The position numbers and the translations under genes were made by a program. The notes beneath the pieces are model-generated. The model was not told the DNA's origin and did not search any database. It saw only the letters and a list, made by a program, of their open reading frames with translations. From Oricola cellulosilytica (GTDB taxonomy: Bacteria > Pseudomonadota > Alphaproteobacteria > Rhizobiales > Rhizobiaceae), in NCBI RefSeq assembly GCF_019966575.1, contig NZ_JAINFK010000010.1:1-49468 (forward strand): a stretch of DNA of 49,468 bases. Reading direction: 5' to 3'. Below are positions 9,913-19,014 of this stretch, piece by piece. How positions within the stretch are numbered: position 1 is the first letter of the stretch; every line of letters starts with the position of its first letter.

Positions 9913-10515
9913 TCAGCGGTCATCGATATACAACTGCTCGGTCATGGCAAATACGAAAACTGGGCAGCCCCCTGCGCCGCCGCCTAGGATTCGGGGTTCT
10001 AATTTACCAAAATGGGTTGTCGATGCGCCGTAAGTTCCCGATGCCTTGTCGAGCATTTTATGATTGGCACGAAGCCATTGCATAAGCTCAGTGGAGCGCG
10101 TGACCATGACGCCTACATCCACCACACGTAAATCAAAAAGTAGGCGAAAGTTGTTTAAGTCACGGTCGTAAAAAGGGTCCTTGTTGTTCCATTCGAGTTC
10201 CATAGCGACGCGATTGCGATAGCAGTCAATGTCGTGCGTAGGCGATTCTTCAGTGACCCCGTCGACCGATATGGCCGTATGAAACTGCTTCTCTACCCAG
10301 CCCCGTTTATAGAACTCGCTGTCCAAAGCCCCGGCAATTTCGGTTTTGTTTCCGCCTTTCGCGGCCAGTTGGGAGTGAGTAAGTTGGAAGGCAGATAACA
10401 CCTCAATAAGATCATGCCACTCATTGGCAAAAGCATGCTCCAGAAGAGCCCGCGCATTGCGCCAGTTATAGCACCGCCAGCCCGGTATTAGCCCTTCGTC
10501 TGCAATTAGGCTCAT
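9913..10515 (-). CDS. Type II restriction endonuclease, BglII-like
   Basis: 200-residue protein resembling the BglII endonuclease family. The core shows a PD-(D/E)XK-type centre: Asp97, Glu106 and Glu108 in IDCYRNRVAMELEWNNKDPF. The +9/+11 spacing matches what is known of BglII (Asp84, Glu93, Gln95), with Glu instead of Gln at the last position. Following segments DRDLNNFRLLFDLRVVDVGVMVTR and a C-terminal GTYGASTTHFGKLEPRI are also of this family. It would cut unmodified DNA; BglII relatives recognise sequences containing GATC, but the target here is unknown. Its ATG overlaps the methyltransferase stop as ATGA (10512-10515), so the methyltransferase is translated first. Two sampled 60-base lines are 43% GC against 73% in a nearby ettA line. 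Confidence 0.82.
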   Translation of the reverse strand: MSLIADEGLIPGWRCYNWRNARALLEHAFANEWHDLIEVLSAFQLTHSQLAAKGGNKTEIAGALDSEFYKRGWVEKQFHTAISVDGVTEESPTHDIDCYRNRVAMELEWNNKDPFYDRDLNNFRLLFDLRVVDVGVMVTRSTELMQWLRANHKMLDKASGTYGASTTHFGKLEPRILGGGAGGCPVFVFAMTEQLYIDDR

Positions 10516-11147
10516 TCCGCCGCCGAGTTATAGGCATAGGTCTTCCAAGTAGGCTTATAGCTTTCATCCGCCTGATTGCCCCAATAAGTCCATCCGGGTC
10601 GTGTTCCACGAGCGAACAGTTCCAGAAATGGCGCGGGCGAACAATCCTCGATGAGGTCGTATTGCTCGTCTGGTTTGCGAGAGTGCTCCCTTTTGCGCGA
10701 CTGCATCATGTTAACCTGACTCCGAGCTGGAGGAAGCGTGCGCGCGTTTTTTCCACGAACACCGAACAGAAGTAGTTCTGTTACATTCCGAAAATAGAAG
10801 CCGACGCCGCGGCCATCAGAACCGCCGTCCTTCCGGATTTTATGCCATACGATGTTAGATTTGTATTGGAATCCCCAAGCCTCCATCACGCGGAGTCCAT
10901 CAGGCAGGAGGGCATTCGGAACCCAAAGGTAAAGGTGCGCCGGATCGACCGTCAGCGCCTTGACTGGAAGCGCGCAGATGTCGTCGGTTGTCATCGTTTC
11001 GTAGCGGCTTAGCCGCCTATGCTCGGGCGCAACTTTCCCCGTTCTATTTATGAAACGCCAGGGAGGATCAGCGAGCACGGTTTGAAACGCCTTTCCGCCT
11101 GTCGAATTCAGCAAATCCAGCGCAGGACTTGGCAATTCAACATTCAT
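10512..11147 (-). CDS. MT-A70-like adenine-N6 DNA methyltransferase (cognate modification enzyme)
   Basis: 211 residues starting MNVELPSPALDLL, with GGGGAG 6 bases before the ATG. The catalytic motif DPPW is at residues 27-30 (VLADPPWRF), followed by LYLWVPNALLPDGLRVMEAWGFQYKSNIVWHK and GFYFRNVTELLLFGVRG, the standard MT-A70 arrangement. A C-terminal SAM-binding segment HSRKPDEQYDLIE...LELFARGTRPGWTYWGNQ is also present. This family includes M.MunI among DNA enzymes and METTL3-type RNA enzymes; the coupled endonuclease makes a DNA role likely. It precedes the endonuclease in the operon, as expected for a system that must modify before it cuts. Lower GC than its neighbours, suggesting acquisition. 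Confidence 0.87.
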   Translation of the reverse strand: MNVELPSPALDLLNSTGGKAFQTVLADPPWRFINRTGKVAPEHRRLSRYETMTTDDICALPVKALTVDPAHLYLWVPNALLPDGLRVMEAWGFQYKSNIVWHKIRKDGGSDGRGVGFYFRNVTELLLFGVRGKNARTLPPARSQVNMMQSRKREHSRKPDEQYDLIEDCSPAPFLELFARGTRPGWTYWGNQADESYKPTWKTYAYNSAAE

Positions 11148-11186
11148 GGCAATCTCCCCAAAGAAAAAGAACAAAAGCAGAACCAA

Positions 11187-11199
11187 TTGACTCTGTCAA
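11187..11199. promoter_or_regulatory. Inverted repeat upstream of the restriction-modification operon
   Basis: TTGAC-TCT-GTCAA, a 5-bp perfect inverted repeat 40 bases upstream of the methyltransferase start. Read on the minus strand it supplies a TTGACA -35-like hexamer, although no good -10 follows at 16-18 bases. It overlaps a CAATTG hexamer. It could be an operator or promoter element; no controller gene is present. Confidence 0.35.
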
Positions 11200-11411
11200 C
11201 CTAACCGATTCGGAACCTTTAACCCGTTAATTCCCGAAAGCATCGTCGAGATTCACAGATATCCTGACAATTTACAGTCGGGTACGAGCGACTGACGGTC
11301 GAGGCTCTTCCATTCGGCAAGTCCACTGACGCGGTAGAAAATTTCCGCAACCCATTGGAACCAATTCGCTCTTCGCGCTTTTCAATCCAGTTGGGGTGCG
11401 AGGATTTCTGC

Positions 11412-12890
11412 TTGCTGACATCTGGAACAGCCACCGATACGCTTGATTTTCAGGCCGTTTTCGACGCCCTGCCGAGCCCGCATATGCTGCTCGACCGGGA
11501 GCTGTGCTATGTTGCCTTGAATGCCGCCTATGAAGCGGTCACCATGCGGCGCCGTGACGAACTGCTTGGCCGAAACCTTTTCGAAATGTTTCCGAACGAA
11601 GGCGAAGGAGGACGCCGCCTGCGCCAGTCCCTCGAACTCGTTCTCGAGACCGGCGATACCGACACGCTGGCTTACATCCCCTATGATATTCCACGCCCTG
11701 CCGAGCTTGGAGGGGGCATGGACAAGCGTTATTGGACCGCGGTTCACACGCCGATCTTCGGGAGCGACGGCCAGGTTTCGCACATTATGCAGAACACGGT
11801 CGACGTGACCGAAATGGTCAATATTCGGCAGGCGGCCTCTCTTCCCTTTCGTTCCGGTGAAACGCAACTGCTCGAGCGGGCCCGCGAGGCAGAGCAGCAG
11901 CACCGCGCTCTGCTTGCTGAAAGCACCGATTTCCGGCGGCTCTTCCAGCTCGCGCCCGGCTTCATCGCAGTTTTTTCGGGGGAAGACCATTTATGCACCT
12001 TCGCCAACGATGCCTGCCTGCGCCTCCTCGGAGATCGCAACCTCGTCGGACGGACCGTTCTCGAGGTCGTACCGGAAAGCGGCGAGCAGGGTTTTGTCGC
12101 GTTGATGGACAAGGTCTATCGCACTGGCGAACCGTTTCACGGTGAAGAAATGCGCTTTGTGCTCCAGCCGCTGAACGGGGGGGAGCCGAAGGAGATGTTT
12201 CTCGACTTTTCCTACGATGCGATCCGCGATCATGATGGTGCCATTACCGGGGTATTCGTTCAGGGTATGGATCGCACCCAGGCGGTCAAGACACAGAAGC
12301 GTCAGCAATTGCTGCTTGCCGAACTCAACCACCGGGTCAAGAACACGCTCGCAGCGGTCCAGTCTATTGTCTCGCAGACGCTTCGCTCTGCAAAGGGGCA
12401 GGATCAGGCGAGGATGGACATCGAGGCGCGGCTTGCCGCACTCTCCAAGGCTCACAACGTACTGAGCCTGCAAGAGTGGACGAGCGCCGATCTTCGGGAG
12501 GTTATCCGGCAGGAACTGAGCGTGCACGATCGGGGTCGCGTCAGCATTTCGGGTCCTTCACTAGGCCTGACTCCGAAGGCATCCATCGCTGTTGCGATGC
12601 TGATCCATGAACTCGCCACCAATGCGGTAAAATACGGTTCCCTGTCCACGGAGGAGGGCAGGATCGATCTTGAGTGGAGCCGGACAAAGAATGGTCAGCT
12701 GACCTTGAAATGGCGCGAAACCGGCGGTCCAACGGTTCGCGAGCCGGATCGCAAGGGCTTCGGAACACGGCTGATCGAGGGCATCGTCCGGGGTGAATTG
12801 CGTGGGGTCTACGAACCCGATTACGCGGCGGACGGATTTTCGTGCACCGTCGTGCTGGATGAAAACGAACTTACGGATGACAACGAATGA
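11412..12890 (+). CDS. PAS-domain HWE-family sensor histidine kinase
   Basis: Cytoplasmic sensor kinase of about 492 residues without membrane spans. A TTG start at 11412 is chosen for its GAGGA Shine-Dalgarno (11400-11404, spacing 7); an upstream TTG at 11355 lacks one. Domains: PAS-like region about 13-135 (DALPSPHMLLDRELCYVALNAAY...), second PAS about 175-295 (RLFQLAPGFIAVFSGEDHLCTFAND), then an HWE-type dimerisation box LLLAELNHRVKNTLAAVQSI with phospho-accepting His about 307, N-box HELATNAVKYGSLS, the WRETGGP segment of the family, and G-box GFGTRLIEGIVRGEL. HWE kinases typically drive single-domain regulators or the PhyR general stress pathway. It is coupled to the downstream response regulator by an ATGA overlap (12887-12890). 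Confidence 0.9.
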   Translation: MLTSGTATDTLDFQAVFDALPSPHMLLDRELCYVALNAAYEAVTMRRRDELLGRNLFEMFPNEGEGGRRLRQSLELVLETGDTDTLAYIPYDIPRPAELGGGMDKRYWTAVHTPIFGSDGQVSHIMQNTVDVTEMVNIRQAASLPFRSGETQLLERAREAEQQHRALLAESTDFRRLFQLAPGFIAVFSGEDHLCTFANDACLRLLGDRNLVGRTVLEVVPESGEQGFVALMDKVYRTGEPFHGEEMRFVLQPLNGGEPKEMFLDFSYDAIRDHDGAITGVFVQGMDRTQAVKTQKRQQLLLAELNHRVKNTLAAVQSIVSQTLRSAKGQDQARMDIEARLAALSKAHNVLSLQEWTSADLREVIRQELSVHDRGRVSISGPSLGLTPKASIAVAMLIHELATNAVKYGSLSTEEGRIDLEWSRTKNGQLTLKWRETGGPTVREPDRKGFGTRLIEGIVRGELRGVYEPDYAADGFSCTVVLDENELTDDNE

Positions 12891-13297
12891 ACCACGTCTC
12901 ATCGAATCGGGACGGCCCCCACGCAGGCTTGTCGGTGCTCGTCGTCGAGGACGAGACGCTCGTCGCGATCAATCTGGAATCGATCCTCGAGGATCTCGGC
13001 CATACGGTCATAGGTCCCGTCATGCGCCTCGATGAACTCGAGACTATGGTCGACGGCGGTGTCGAGGCCGATTTGGCGATCCTCGACATCAACCTCGCCG
13101 GAGCGGAAGTCTTCCCGCAGGCCGAGCGTCTGTCCGGAGCGGGCATGCCGATTGTGTTCACCACCGGATATGGCGCCAAGGGGTTGACGGGAAACTGGAG
13201 CGAATTTCCCGTTATCCAGAAACCCTACACGGCGGACGACATTGCTGAATACTTGTCGCGACTGAAGGCGAGCGAACCGGTCTCCGTGGGATCCTGA
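12887..13297 (+). CDS. Single-domain response regulator (CheY-like receiver)
   Basis: 136 residues consisting of one receiver domain with no output domain. The acidic pair Glu21-Asp22 (VVEDET), phospho-accepting Asp67 (LAILDINLAG), switch Thr in FTTGYG and Lys112 in IQKPY are all present. It overlaps the kinase stop by four bases and is therefore almost certainly its cognate partner. Lacking a DNA-binding domain, it must act by protein contact or as a phosphate sink or relay, as is common for HWE-kinase partners in alphaproteobacteria. Confidence 0.92.
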   Translation: MNHVSSNRDGPHAGLSVLVVEDETLVAINLESILEDLGHTVIGPVMRLDELETMVDGGVEADLAILDINLAGAEVFPQAERLSGAGMPIVFTTGYGAKGLTGNWSEFPVIQKPYTADDIAEYLSRLKASEPVSVGS

Positions 13298-13404
13298 CAT
13301 CCTCCGCCCCGGCCTTTTGCCCCTGCGCGCAACGTGATGCGGTAGTTTTACAACGACCGGCTTGTCGCGATCGATGCCGGCGATAGAGTGGCGCTCTGTC
13401 AAAC

Positions 13405-13413
13405 GGGAGGAGG
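13405..13413 (+). promoter_or_regulatory. Extended Shine-Dalgarno of the GMC oxidoreductase, complementary to the sRNA loop
   Basis: GGGAGGAGG, six bases before the GTG start at 13420. This nine-base ribosome-binding site decides the start over the ATG at 13432. It is perfectly complementary to the CCUCCUCCC loop carried three times by the minus-strand sRNA encoded just past the 3' end of this gene. Confidence 0.7.
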
Positions 13414-13419
13414 CGCCAG

Positions 13420-15045
13420 GTGGGGGAAGCGATGGAATTCGACTATGCGATCGCCGGTGGGGGGTCGGCCGGATCGGCGCTTGCCGCGCGCCTGAGCGAA
13501 GACCCCAAGGTGACTGTCTGCCTGATCGAGGCGGGCGGTGAAGGCAAGGATCTCTTGATCCGGGCGCCGCTCGGCGTCATCACCATGTTGCCGGGATACG
13601 GCAAGTTCAACAACTGGGCTTATCAGACCGTGCCGCAGCCGGGACTGAACGGACGCAGAGGCTACCAGCCGCGCGGGCGCGCTCTTGGCGGATCAAGCGC
13701 CATCAATGCCATGCTGTATGTCCGCGGCCACCCTTCTGATTACGACGGCTGGGCGGCCGATGGATGCACCGGCTGGGCTTGGGACGATGTGCTGCCCTAC
13801 TTCCGCAATTCGGAGCGGAACGAACGTGGTGGCGACAGATTGCATGGCGCGGATGGTCCCTTGCATGTCTCGGAGCAGAAATCCGTGCGACCGGTCTCGC
13901 AGGCGTTCGTCGACGCCTGTACACAAATGCAGCTTTCCCGCAATGCCGATTTCAACGGTCCTGAGCAGGAAGGGGCTGGGATTTATCAGGTTACGCAATT
14001 CCACGGAGGCAAGCGTGAAGGAGAGCGCTGCTCGGCCGCTGCAGCCTATCTCCATCCGGTCATGAACCGGCCGAACTTGAAGGTCGTCACGAGGGCGTTG
14101 GTCTCCCGGGTTGAGTTCGACGGGCGGCGCGCCACAGGGCTCGCATATCGCAAGGGGACGGACGAAATGACCGTCGCCGCGCGGCGGGAGGTGATCCTCT
14201 GTGGCGGCGCATTCAATTCTCCGCAATTGCTGATGCTGTCAGGGATCGGGCCGGCCGCGGAACTGAGACAACACGGGATAGAGGTCCGGCATGATTTGCC
14301 TGGGGTCGGCAAGAACCTGCAGGATCATGTCGACTTCGTTCTCGGATGGAAAACCCGCGACACAGACGTGCTCGGCCTTGGCCCTATTGGCGCGTGGAAG
14401 ATTGTCCGCGACATCGCGCGCTGGCGCCGTGACGGCAGTGGCATCGTTGCGTCGCCCGGTGCGGAGGCGGGCGCGTTCGTCAGGTCCGACCCCTCACAGA
14501 TCAGGCCTGATCTTCAACTGCATTTCGTGGCGGCACTGGTTGACGATCATTCGCGAAAACTGCATCTCGGTTACGGTTACTCCTGCCATGTTTGCGTTCT
14601 CCGGCCGCATTCACGCGGGGAGGTTTCCTTGGCCAGCGGCGATCCTTCCGCCGCCCCGCTCATCGATCCGAAGTTTCTGTCCGACGAACGCGATGCCGCT
14701 TTGCTGCTCCACGGCGCCAAGATCACCCGCCGCATCCTGGAGGCGCCGGCACTATCACCTTACCGCTTGCGAGAGGTTTATCTAGACGGCGTCAAGACGG
14801 ATGACGAGTTGATGGCCCATATCCGGTCACGTGCTGACACGGTCTATCACCCTTCCGGCACTTGCAAGATGGGTCTCGACGAGAGGTCGGTGGTGGACCC
14901 GCAATTGCGTGTATACGGCGTGAACAGCCTCCGTGTCGTCGACGTATCAATCATGCCGAACTTGATCGGTGGGAACACCAATGCCCCGGCAATGATGATC
15001 GCGGAGAAGGCGGCCGATTTGATAAGGGAGGCTGCGGCCGCGTGA
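13420..15045 (+). CDS. GMC-family FAD-dependent oxidoreductase (choline dehydrogenase-like)
   Basis: 541 residues. The N-terminal Rossmann FAD motif is DYAIAGGGSAGSALAARLSE with the acidic ribose-binding end VCLIEAGGEG. GMC signature 1 is seen as PRGRALGGSSAINAMLYVRGHPSDYDGW and signature 2 as CGGAFNSPQLLMLSGIGP. The C-terminal catalytic region reads YHPSGTCKMG...VYGVNSLRVVDVSIMPNLIGGNTNAPAMMIAEKAADLI; the His of YHPSGTC and the Asn of GNTNAP correspond to active-site positions of the family. It oxidises an alcohol to an aldehyde, but the substrate (choline, polyethylene glycol or other alcohol) cannot be told. No betB or betI is nearby, so betA is not assigned. GTG start with a strong GGGAGGAGG site; ATG 13432 is the alternative. 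Confidence 0.92.
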   Translation: MGEAMEFDYAIAGGGSAGSALAARLSEDPKVTVCLIEAGGEGKDLLIRAPLGVITMLPGYGKFNNWAYQTVPQPGLNGRRGYQPRGRALGGSSAINAMLYVRGHPSDYDGWAADGCTGWAWDDVLPYFRNSERNERGGDRLHGADGPLHVSEQKSVRPVSQAFVDACTQMQLSRNADFNGPEQEGAGIYQVTQFHGGKREGERCSAAAAYLHPVMNRPNLKVVTRALVSRVEFDGRRATGLAYRKGTDEMTVAARREVILCGGAFNSPQLLMLSGIGPAAELRQHGIEVRHDLPGVGKNLQDHVDFVLGWKTRDTDVLGLGPIGAWKIVRDIARWRRDGSGIVASPGAEAGAFVRSDPSQIRPDLQLHFVAALVDDHSRKLHLGYGYSCHVCVLRPHSRGEVSLASGDPSAAPLIDPKFLSDERDAALLLHGAKITRRILEAPALSPYRLREVYLDGVKTDDELMAHIRSRADTVYHPSGTCKMGLDERSVVDPQLRVYGVNSLRVVDVSIMPNLIGGNTNAPAMMIAEKAADLIREAAAA

Positions 15046-15053
15046 CATCGGAT

Positions 15054-15096
15054 AAGAAAAGACCGGGCGCGCTGGGAGGAGGATAGCGGCCCGGTC
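15054..15096 (-). terminator. Intrinsic terminator formed by sRNA hairpin 3
   Basis: GACCGGGC pairs with GCCCGGTC, with four inner pairs (CGCT/AGCG) and one unpaired base; the minus strand continues TTTTCTT (15060-15054). It ends the sRNA and, read the other way, lies 15 bases past the stop of the GMC gene, where it could also slow convergent transcription. Confidence 0.8.
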
Positions 15097-15183
15097 TCGG
15101 TGATGAGAAGGCTGGGAGGAGGATAGCCTTCGCATTCTAAATCTCGAACTGCCGTGGGAGGAGGATACGGCGTGTTCTTGATG
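15054..15183 (-). ncRNA. Three-hairpin CCUCCUCCC-loop sRNA (cuckoo / alpha-r14 type)
   Basis: Read on the minus strand, about 130 nt contain three hairpins, each displaying the same 11-base loop AUCCUCCUCCC on a different stem. Hairpin 1: 15151-15171, 5-bp stem GCCGU/ACGGC, extended outward by GAAC/GUUC. Hairpin 2: 15107-15131, 7-bp stem. Hairpin 3: 15061-15096, 12 pairs with one bulge, followed by TTTTCTT. Stems differ in sequence while base pairing and loops are conserved, so this is selected RNA structure rather than a DNA repeat. Known relatives are the cuckoo RNAs of Rhodobacter (CcsR) and alpha-r14 sRNAs of rhizobia, whose loops mimic the anti-Shine-Dalgarno sequence and are stress-related. 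No DUF1127 gene, the frequent neighbour of cuckoo RNAs, is present. The 5' end is inferred from the promoter. Confidence 0.8.
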
Positions 15184-15188
15184 GATTG

Positions 15189-15217
15189 TATATGCGTCCC
15201 TGCAGTCCGAAATTCAA
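15189..15217 (-). promoter_or_regulatory. Putative promoter of the cuckoo-type sRNA
   Basis: Minus-strand TTGAAT (15217-15212), a 17-base spacer, and CATATA (15194-15189). It resembles rhizobial sRNA promoters and also the RpoH-type pattern TTGAA...CATNTA. The predicted start is about 15182-15183, about 12 bases before the first hairpin. Confidence 0.55.
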
Positions 15218-15225
15218 TCATTTAT

Positions 15226-15238
15226 TGTGCAATGCACA
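15226..15238. promoter_or_regulatory. Palindrome TGTGCA-A-TGCACA upstream of the sRNA promoter
   Basis: A perfect 6-bp inverted repeat around one base, 8 bases upstream of the predicted -35. The position suits an activator or repressor site; LsrB, encoded just upstream, is one candidate, but this is only inferred from proximity. Confidence 0.4.
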
Positions 15239-15303
15239 TATGCAAAAAACGCATAGCTGCTTGAGGAGCGTGCTTGCTCTTTACGCCGGGCCGAAAATCC
15301 CGC

Positions 15304-16200
15304 TCAGTATTCCCAGCCTCGAGCCTTGGTGATCAGGAAATCCCGGAACGCTTGGAGTTTGGCGCTCGATCGCATCGCCTCCGGATAGACGAAATAGGTG
15401 TCAAACGAGGGAAGTTCGACATTTGGCAACAACTGGACGAGGCCCGCATCGGGCTCGACCGCATAATCGGGAAGCATGGCGATGCCAGCGCCTCGTTGCA
15501 CCGCACGCTTGATCGACATCACCGAATTGATCTCGAGTACCGGCACGCGCGGCTCCTCGCCGTCACGGCCCAGTGTGAGGAACTTGCGCATCTCCATGAG
15601 ATATGCCGGAGCGGGCTCGCCGAAACTGACGATACGGTGCTTGTCGAGGTCTGCCAAGGTCTCTGGACGCCCGTGCTTGTTCATGTAGGCGGGTGAGGCA
15701 AAGACGTGAAAATGCACGGTGAACAGCTTGCGCTGGATCAGGTCCGGCTGCTGCGGCTGGCGCAAGCGGATCGCGCAGTCGGCCTGCCGCATGTTCAGAT
15801 CGAGCTCCTCGTTCGACAGCATCAGATGCAACTGAACGTCCGGATAGAGCTCGAGAAAATCCTGGACCCGGTAGGTCAGCCAGCCCGAGCCGAGCCCGAT
15901 CGTTGTCGTGACTCGCAACTGGCCGGACGGCCTTTCCGTGGAATCGGAGAGTTGCGCGCGCACCGTCTCCAGCTTGACGAATACGTCATTCGCCGTCCGG
16001 TAGAGCAGTTCACCCTGCTCGGTCAGGACCAGCCCGCGGGCATGGCGGTTGAACAGCGTGACGCCGACCTCATGCTCCAGCGCGGATACCTGCCGGCTCA
16101 CGGCTGACTGCGACATGTGCAGCTTTTCGCCGGCATGGGTGAACGAGCCGACTTCCGCCGCCGCGTGAAAGACGCGCAACTTGTCCCAGTCCATCGGCAT
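15304..16200 (-). CDS. lsrB: LysR-family transcriptional regulator LsrB
   Basis: 298 residues with an N-terminal winged helix (MDWDKLRVFHAAAEVGSFTHAGEKLHMSQSAVSRQVSALE) and a C-terminal LysR substrate-binding domain. The N-terminus, TTTIGLGSGWLT, NMRQADCAIRLRQPQQPDLIQRKLFTVH and PSFDTYFVYPE closely follow the rhizobial LsrB as I remember it, and the position directly after trxB with lrp divergent matches that locus. Rhizobial LsrB controls oxidative-stress, LPS and symbiosis genes and responds to thiol redox state. Only one cysteine (Cys142) is present here, so its redox sensing may differ. Eighteen bases separate it from trxB, indicating one operon. Start MPMDW, with GGGGGA just upstream; Met3 is an alternative. 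Confidence 0.87.
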   Translation of the reverse strand: MPMDWDKLRVFHAAAEVGSFTHAGEKLHMSQSAVSRQVSALEHEVGVTLFNRHARGLVLTEQGELLYRTANDVFVKLETVRAQLSDSTERPSGQLRVTTTIGLGSGWLTYRVQDFLELYPDVQLHLMLSNEELDLNMRQADCAIRLRQPQQPDLIQRKLFTVHFHVFASPAYMNKHGRPETLADLDKHRIVSFGEPAPAYLMEMRKFLTLGRDGEEPRVPVLEINSVMSIKRAVQRGAGIAMLPDYAVEPDAGLVQLLPNVELPSFDTYFVYPEAMRSSAKLQAFRDFLITKARGWEY

Positions 16201-16218
16201 GGCGTCCCCCGTAAAGCC

Positions 16219-17848
<1,630 letters not shown>

Positions 17849-17914
17849 AGCGGTGGACGGGCGCGGCCGGTCGAAACTCCGCCGATCTCTGCGCCGCCAC
17901 TGGCTACTGTGTAT

Positions 17915-18808
17915 TCACTGCCCGACCTGTCGGTCCGGTGGAACAAACAGGATATCTCGCTGAGACTTCAAGGTAGCGAGATCGCGCGTTCTCACCACGG
18001 TCTGCAACCGCTGCCCAGCGCGTTCGAACATCACGCAGGTCTCATAAAAGTCCCCAAGCATGTCCGCGAAGTCTCGTGTGCCCGCGGGACCGTAGAATTC
18101 CGGGGAGAATTCTACCATCATCGGAACCTGTCTACGCATAAGATTGATCATGCTCCGGCAGATTTGCGGTTCGTACCCTTCGGCATCGATCCATACGAGT
18201 GAAAGGTCCGCTTCGGAGATGCCAGCGCTTTTTAGGATGCCGGAAACTGGCTCCACCTGCACTGCGATGCTGTCGTCTGCCAAGGTCTCATTCAACAGGC
18301 TTGAATTGCCATGGTTTCCATCGATCCTGTTCAGATTCAGGACGCCTTTTTCGGTTCCGGCCGCGCAGGGAACGACCTTTACGATATCCGAAAGCCCGTT
18401 GTCCGAAACGTTTCGTCGAAGTAACTCCAGATTCCGCGGATCGGGCTCCACCGAAATGATGCGCTCAAACTGTTCCGACAAGCCGAAATAGACGGTATGT
18501 GTTCCGATATTTGCACCGATCTCCAAGAGGATGTTGCCTTTGGGAGAAATCAGGTTGCGCCGATTGAGAATATCCAGAAGGCTCGTGAGTTGGCCACGCT
18601 CAAACGCGTTGGTGGCGAAGACATGCCGGCCAATCATTTCATGCGGCGAAACGGTCATCTTGTGATCCCCGCAGTCAACAGTGACGGCCATCACGTTTGT
18701 GGGCATCATGTCGAGCAAAAACTTCCGGCCGCGCTTGCCAGAAGTCAGGGATTTCATTACTTGCTTCCGCGCTTGGCGAAAGCGTGTCTCGATATCGCGC
18801 AGTTTCAT
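17915..18808 (-). CDS. FkbM-family SAM-dependent methyltransferase
   Basis: 297 residues. The SAM-binding motif LLEIGANIGTHTVYFG (about 93-108) is followed by the acidic ISVEPDPRNLELLRRNV, and then VWIDAEGYEPQICRSM, all typical of FkbM O-methyltransferases. GGAGG lies 5 bases before the ATG. In LPS and polysaccharide loci such enzymes usually methylate sugar hydroxyls, so modification of LPS or another surface glycan is inferred from the flanking glycosyltransferases. It is convergent with lrp and divergent from the GT2 gene. Confidence 0.87.
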   Translation of the reverse strand: MKLRDIETRFRQARKQVMKSLTSGKRGRKFLLDMMPTNVMAVTVDCGDHKMTVSPHEMIGRHVFATNAFERGQLTSLLDILNRRNLISPKGNILLEIGANIGTHTVYFGLSEQFERIISVEPDPRNLELLRRNVSDNGLSDIVKVVPCAAGTEKGVLNLNRIDGNHGNSSLLNETLADDSIAVQVEPVSGILKSAGISEADLSLVWIDAEGYEPQICRSMINLMRRQVPMMVEFSPEFYGPAGTRDFADMLGDFYETCVMFERAGQRLQTVVRTRDLATLKSQRDILFVPPDRQVGQ

Positions 18809-19014
18809 GGGAACCTCCGGCCAATGGCGATCGCCGCCGCCTCACGCCGTTCATCACGCCTGTTTGCCGCAGGGCGCAATTGAAGTAAAGGGCGACTTCC
18901 TCCCGAAGCAAAGTCCAAGGGGACGCGCAGATTGCAGGCTAGGTTCGCGAACGTTGCAAGTTCCAGCCTTCTGTCATTTCAGCAAATTTTGGTTAGCGCT
19001 ACCGGCGCTGAAGA

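Noticed and set aside
13420-15045. Assignment of the GMC oxidoreductase as choline dehydrogenase betA
   Set aside because: Sequence motifs fit the whole GMC family, and no betB, betI or choline transporter gene is nearby.
15061-15171. CRISPR-like or tandem DNA repeat (TGGGAGGAGGATA three times)
   Set aside because: The units are only 11-13 bases, unevenly spaced, and each has its own matching stem; the pattern is RNA hairpins, not a CRISPR array.
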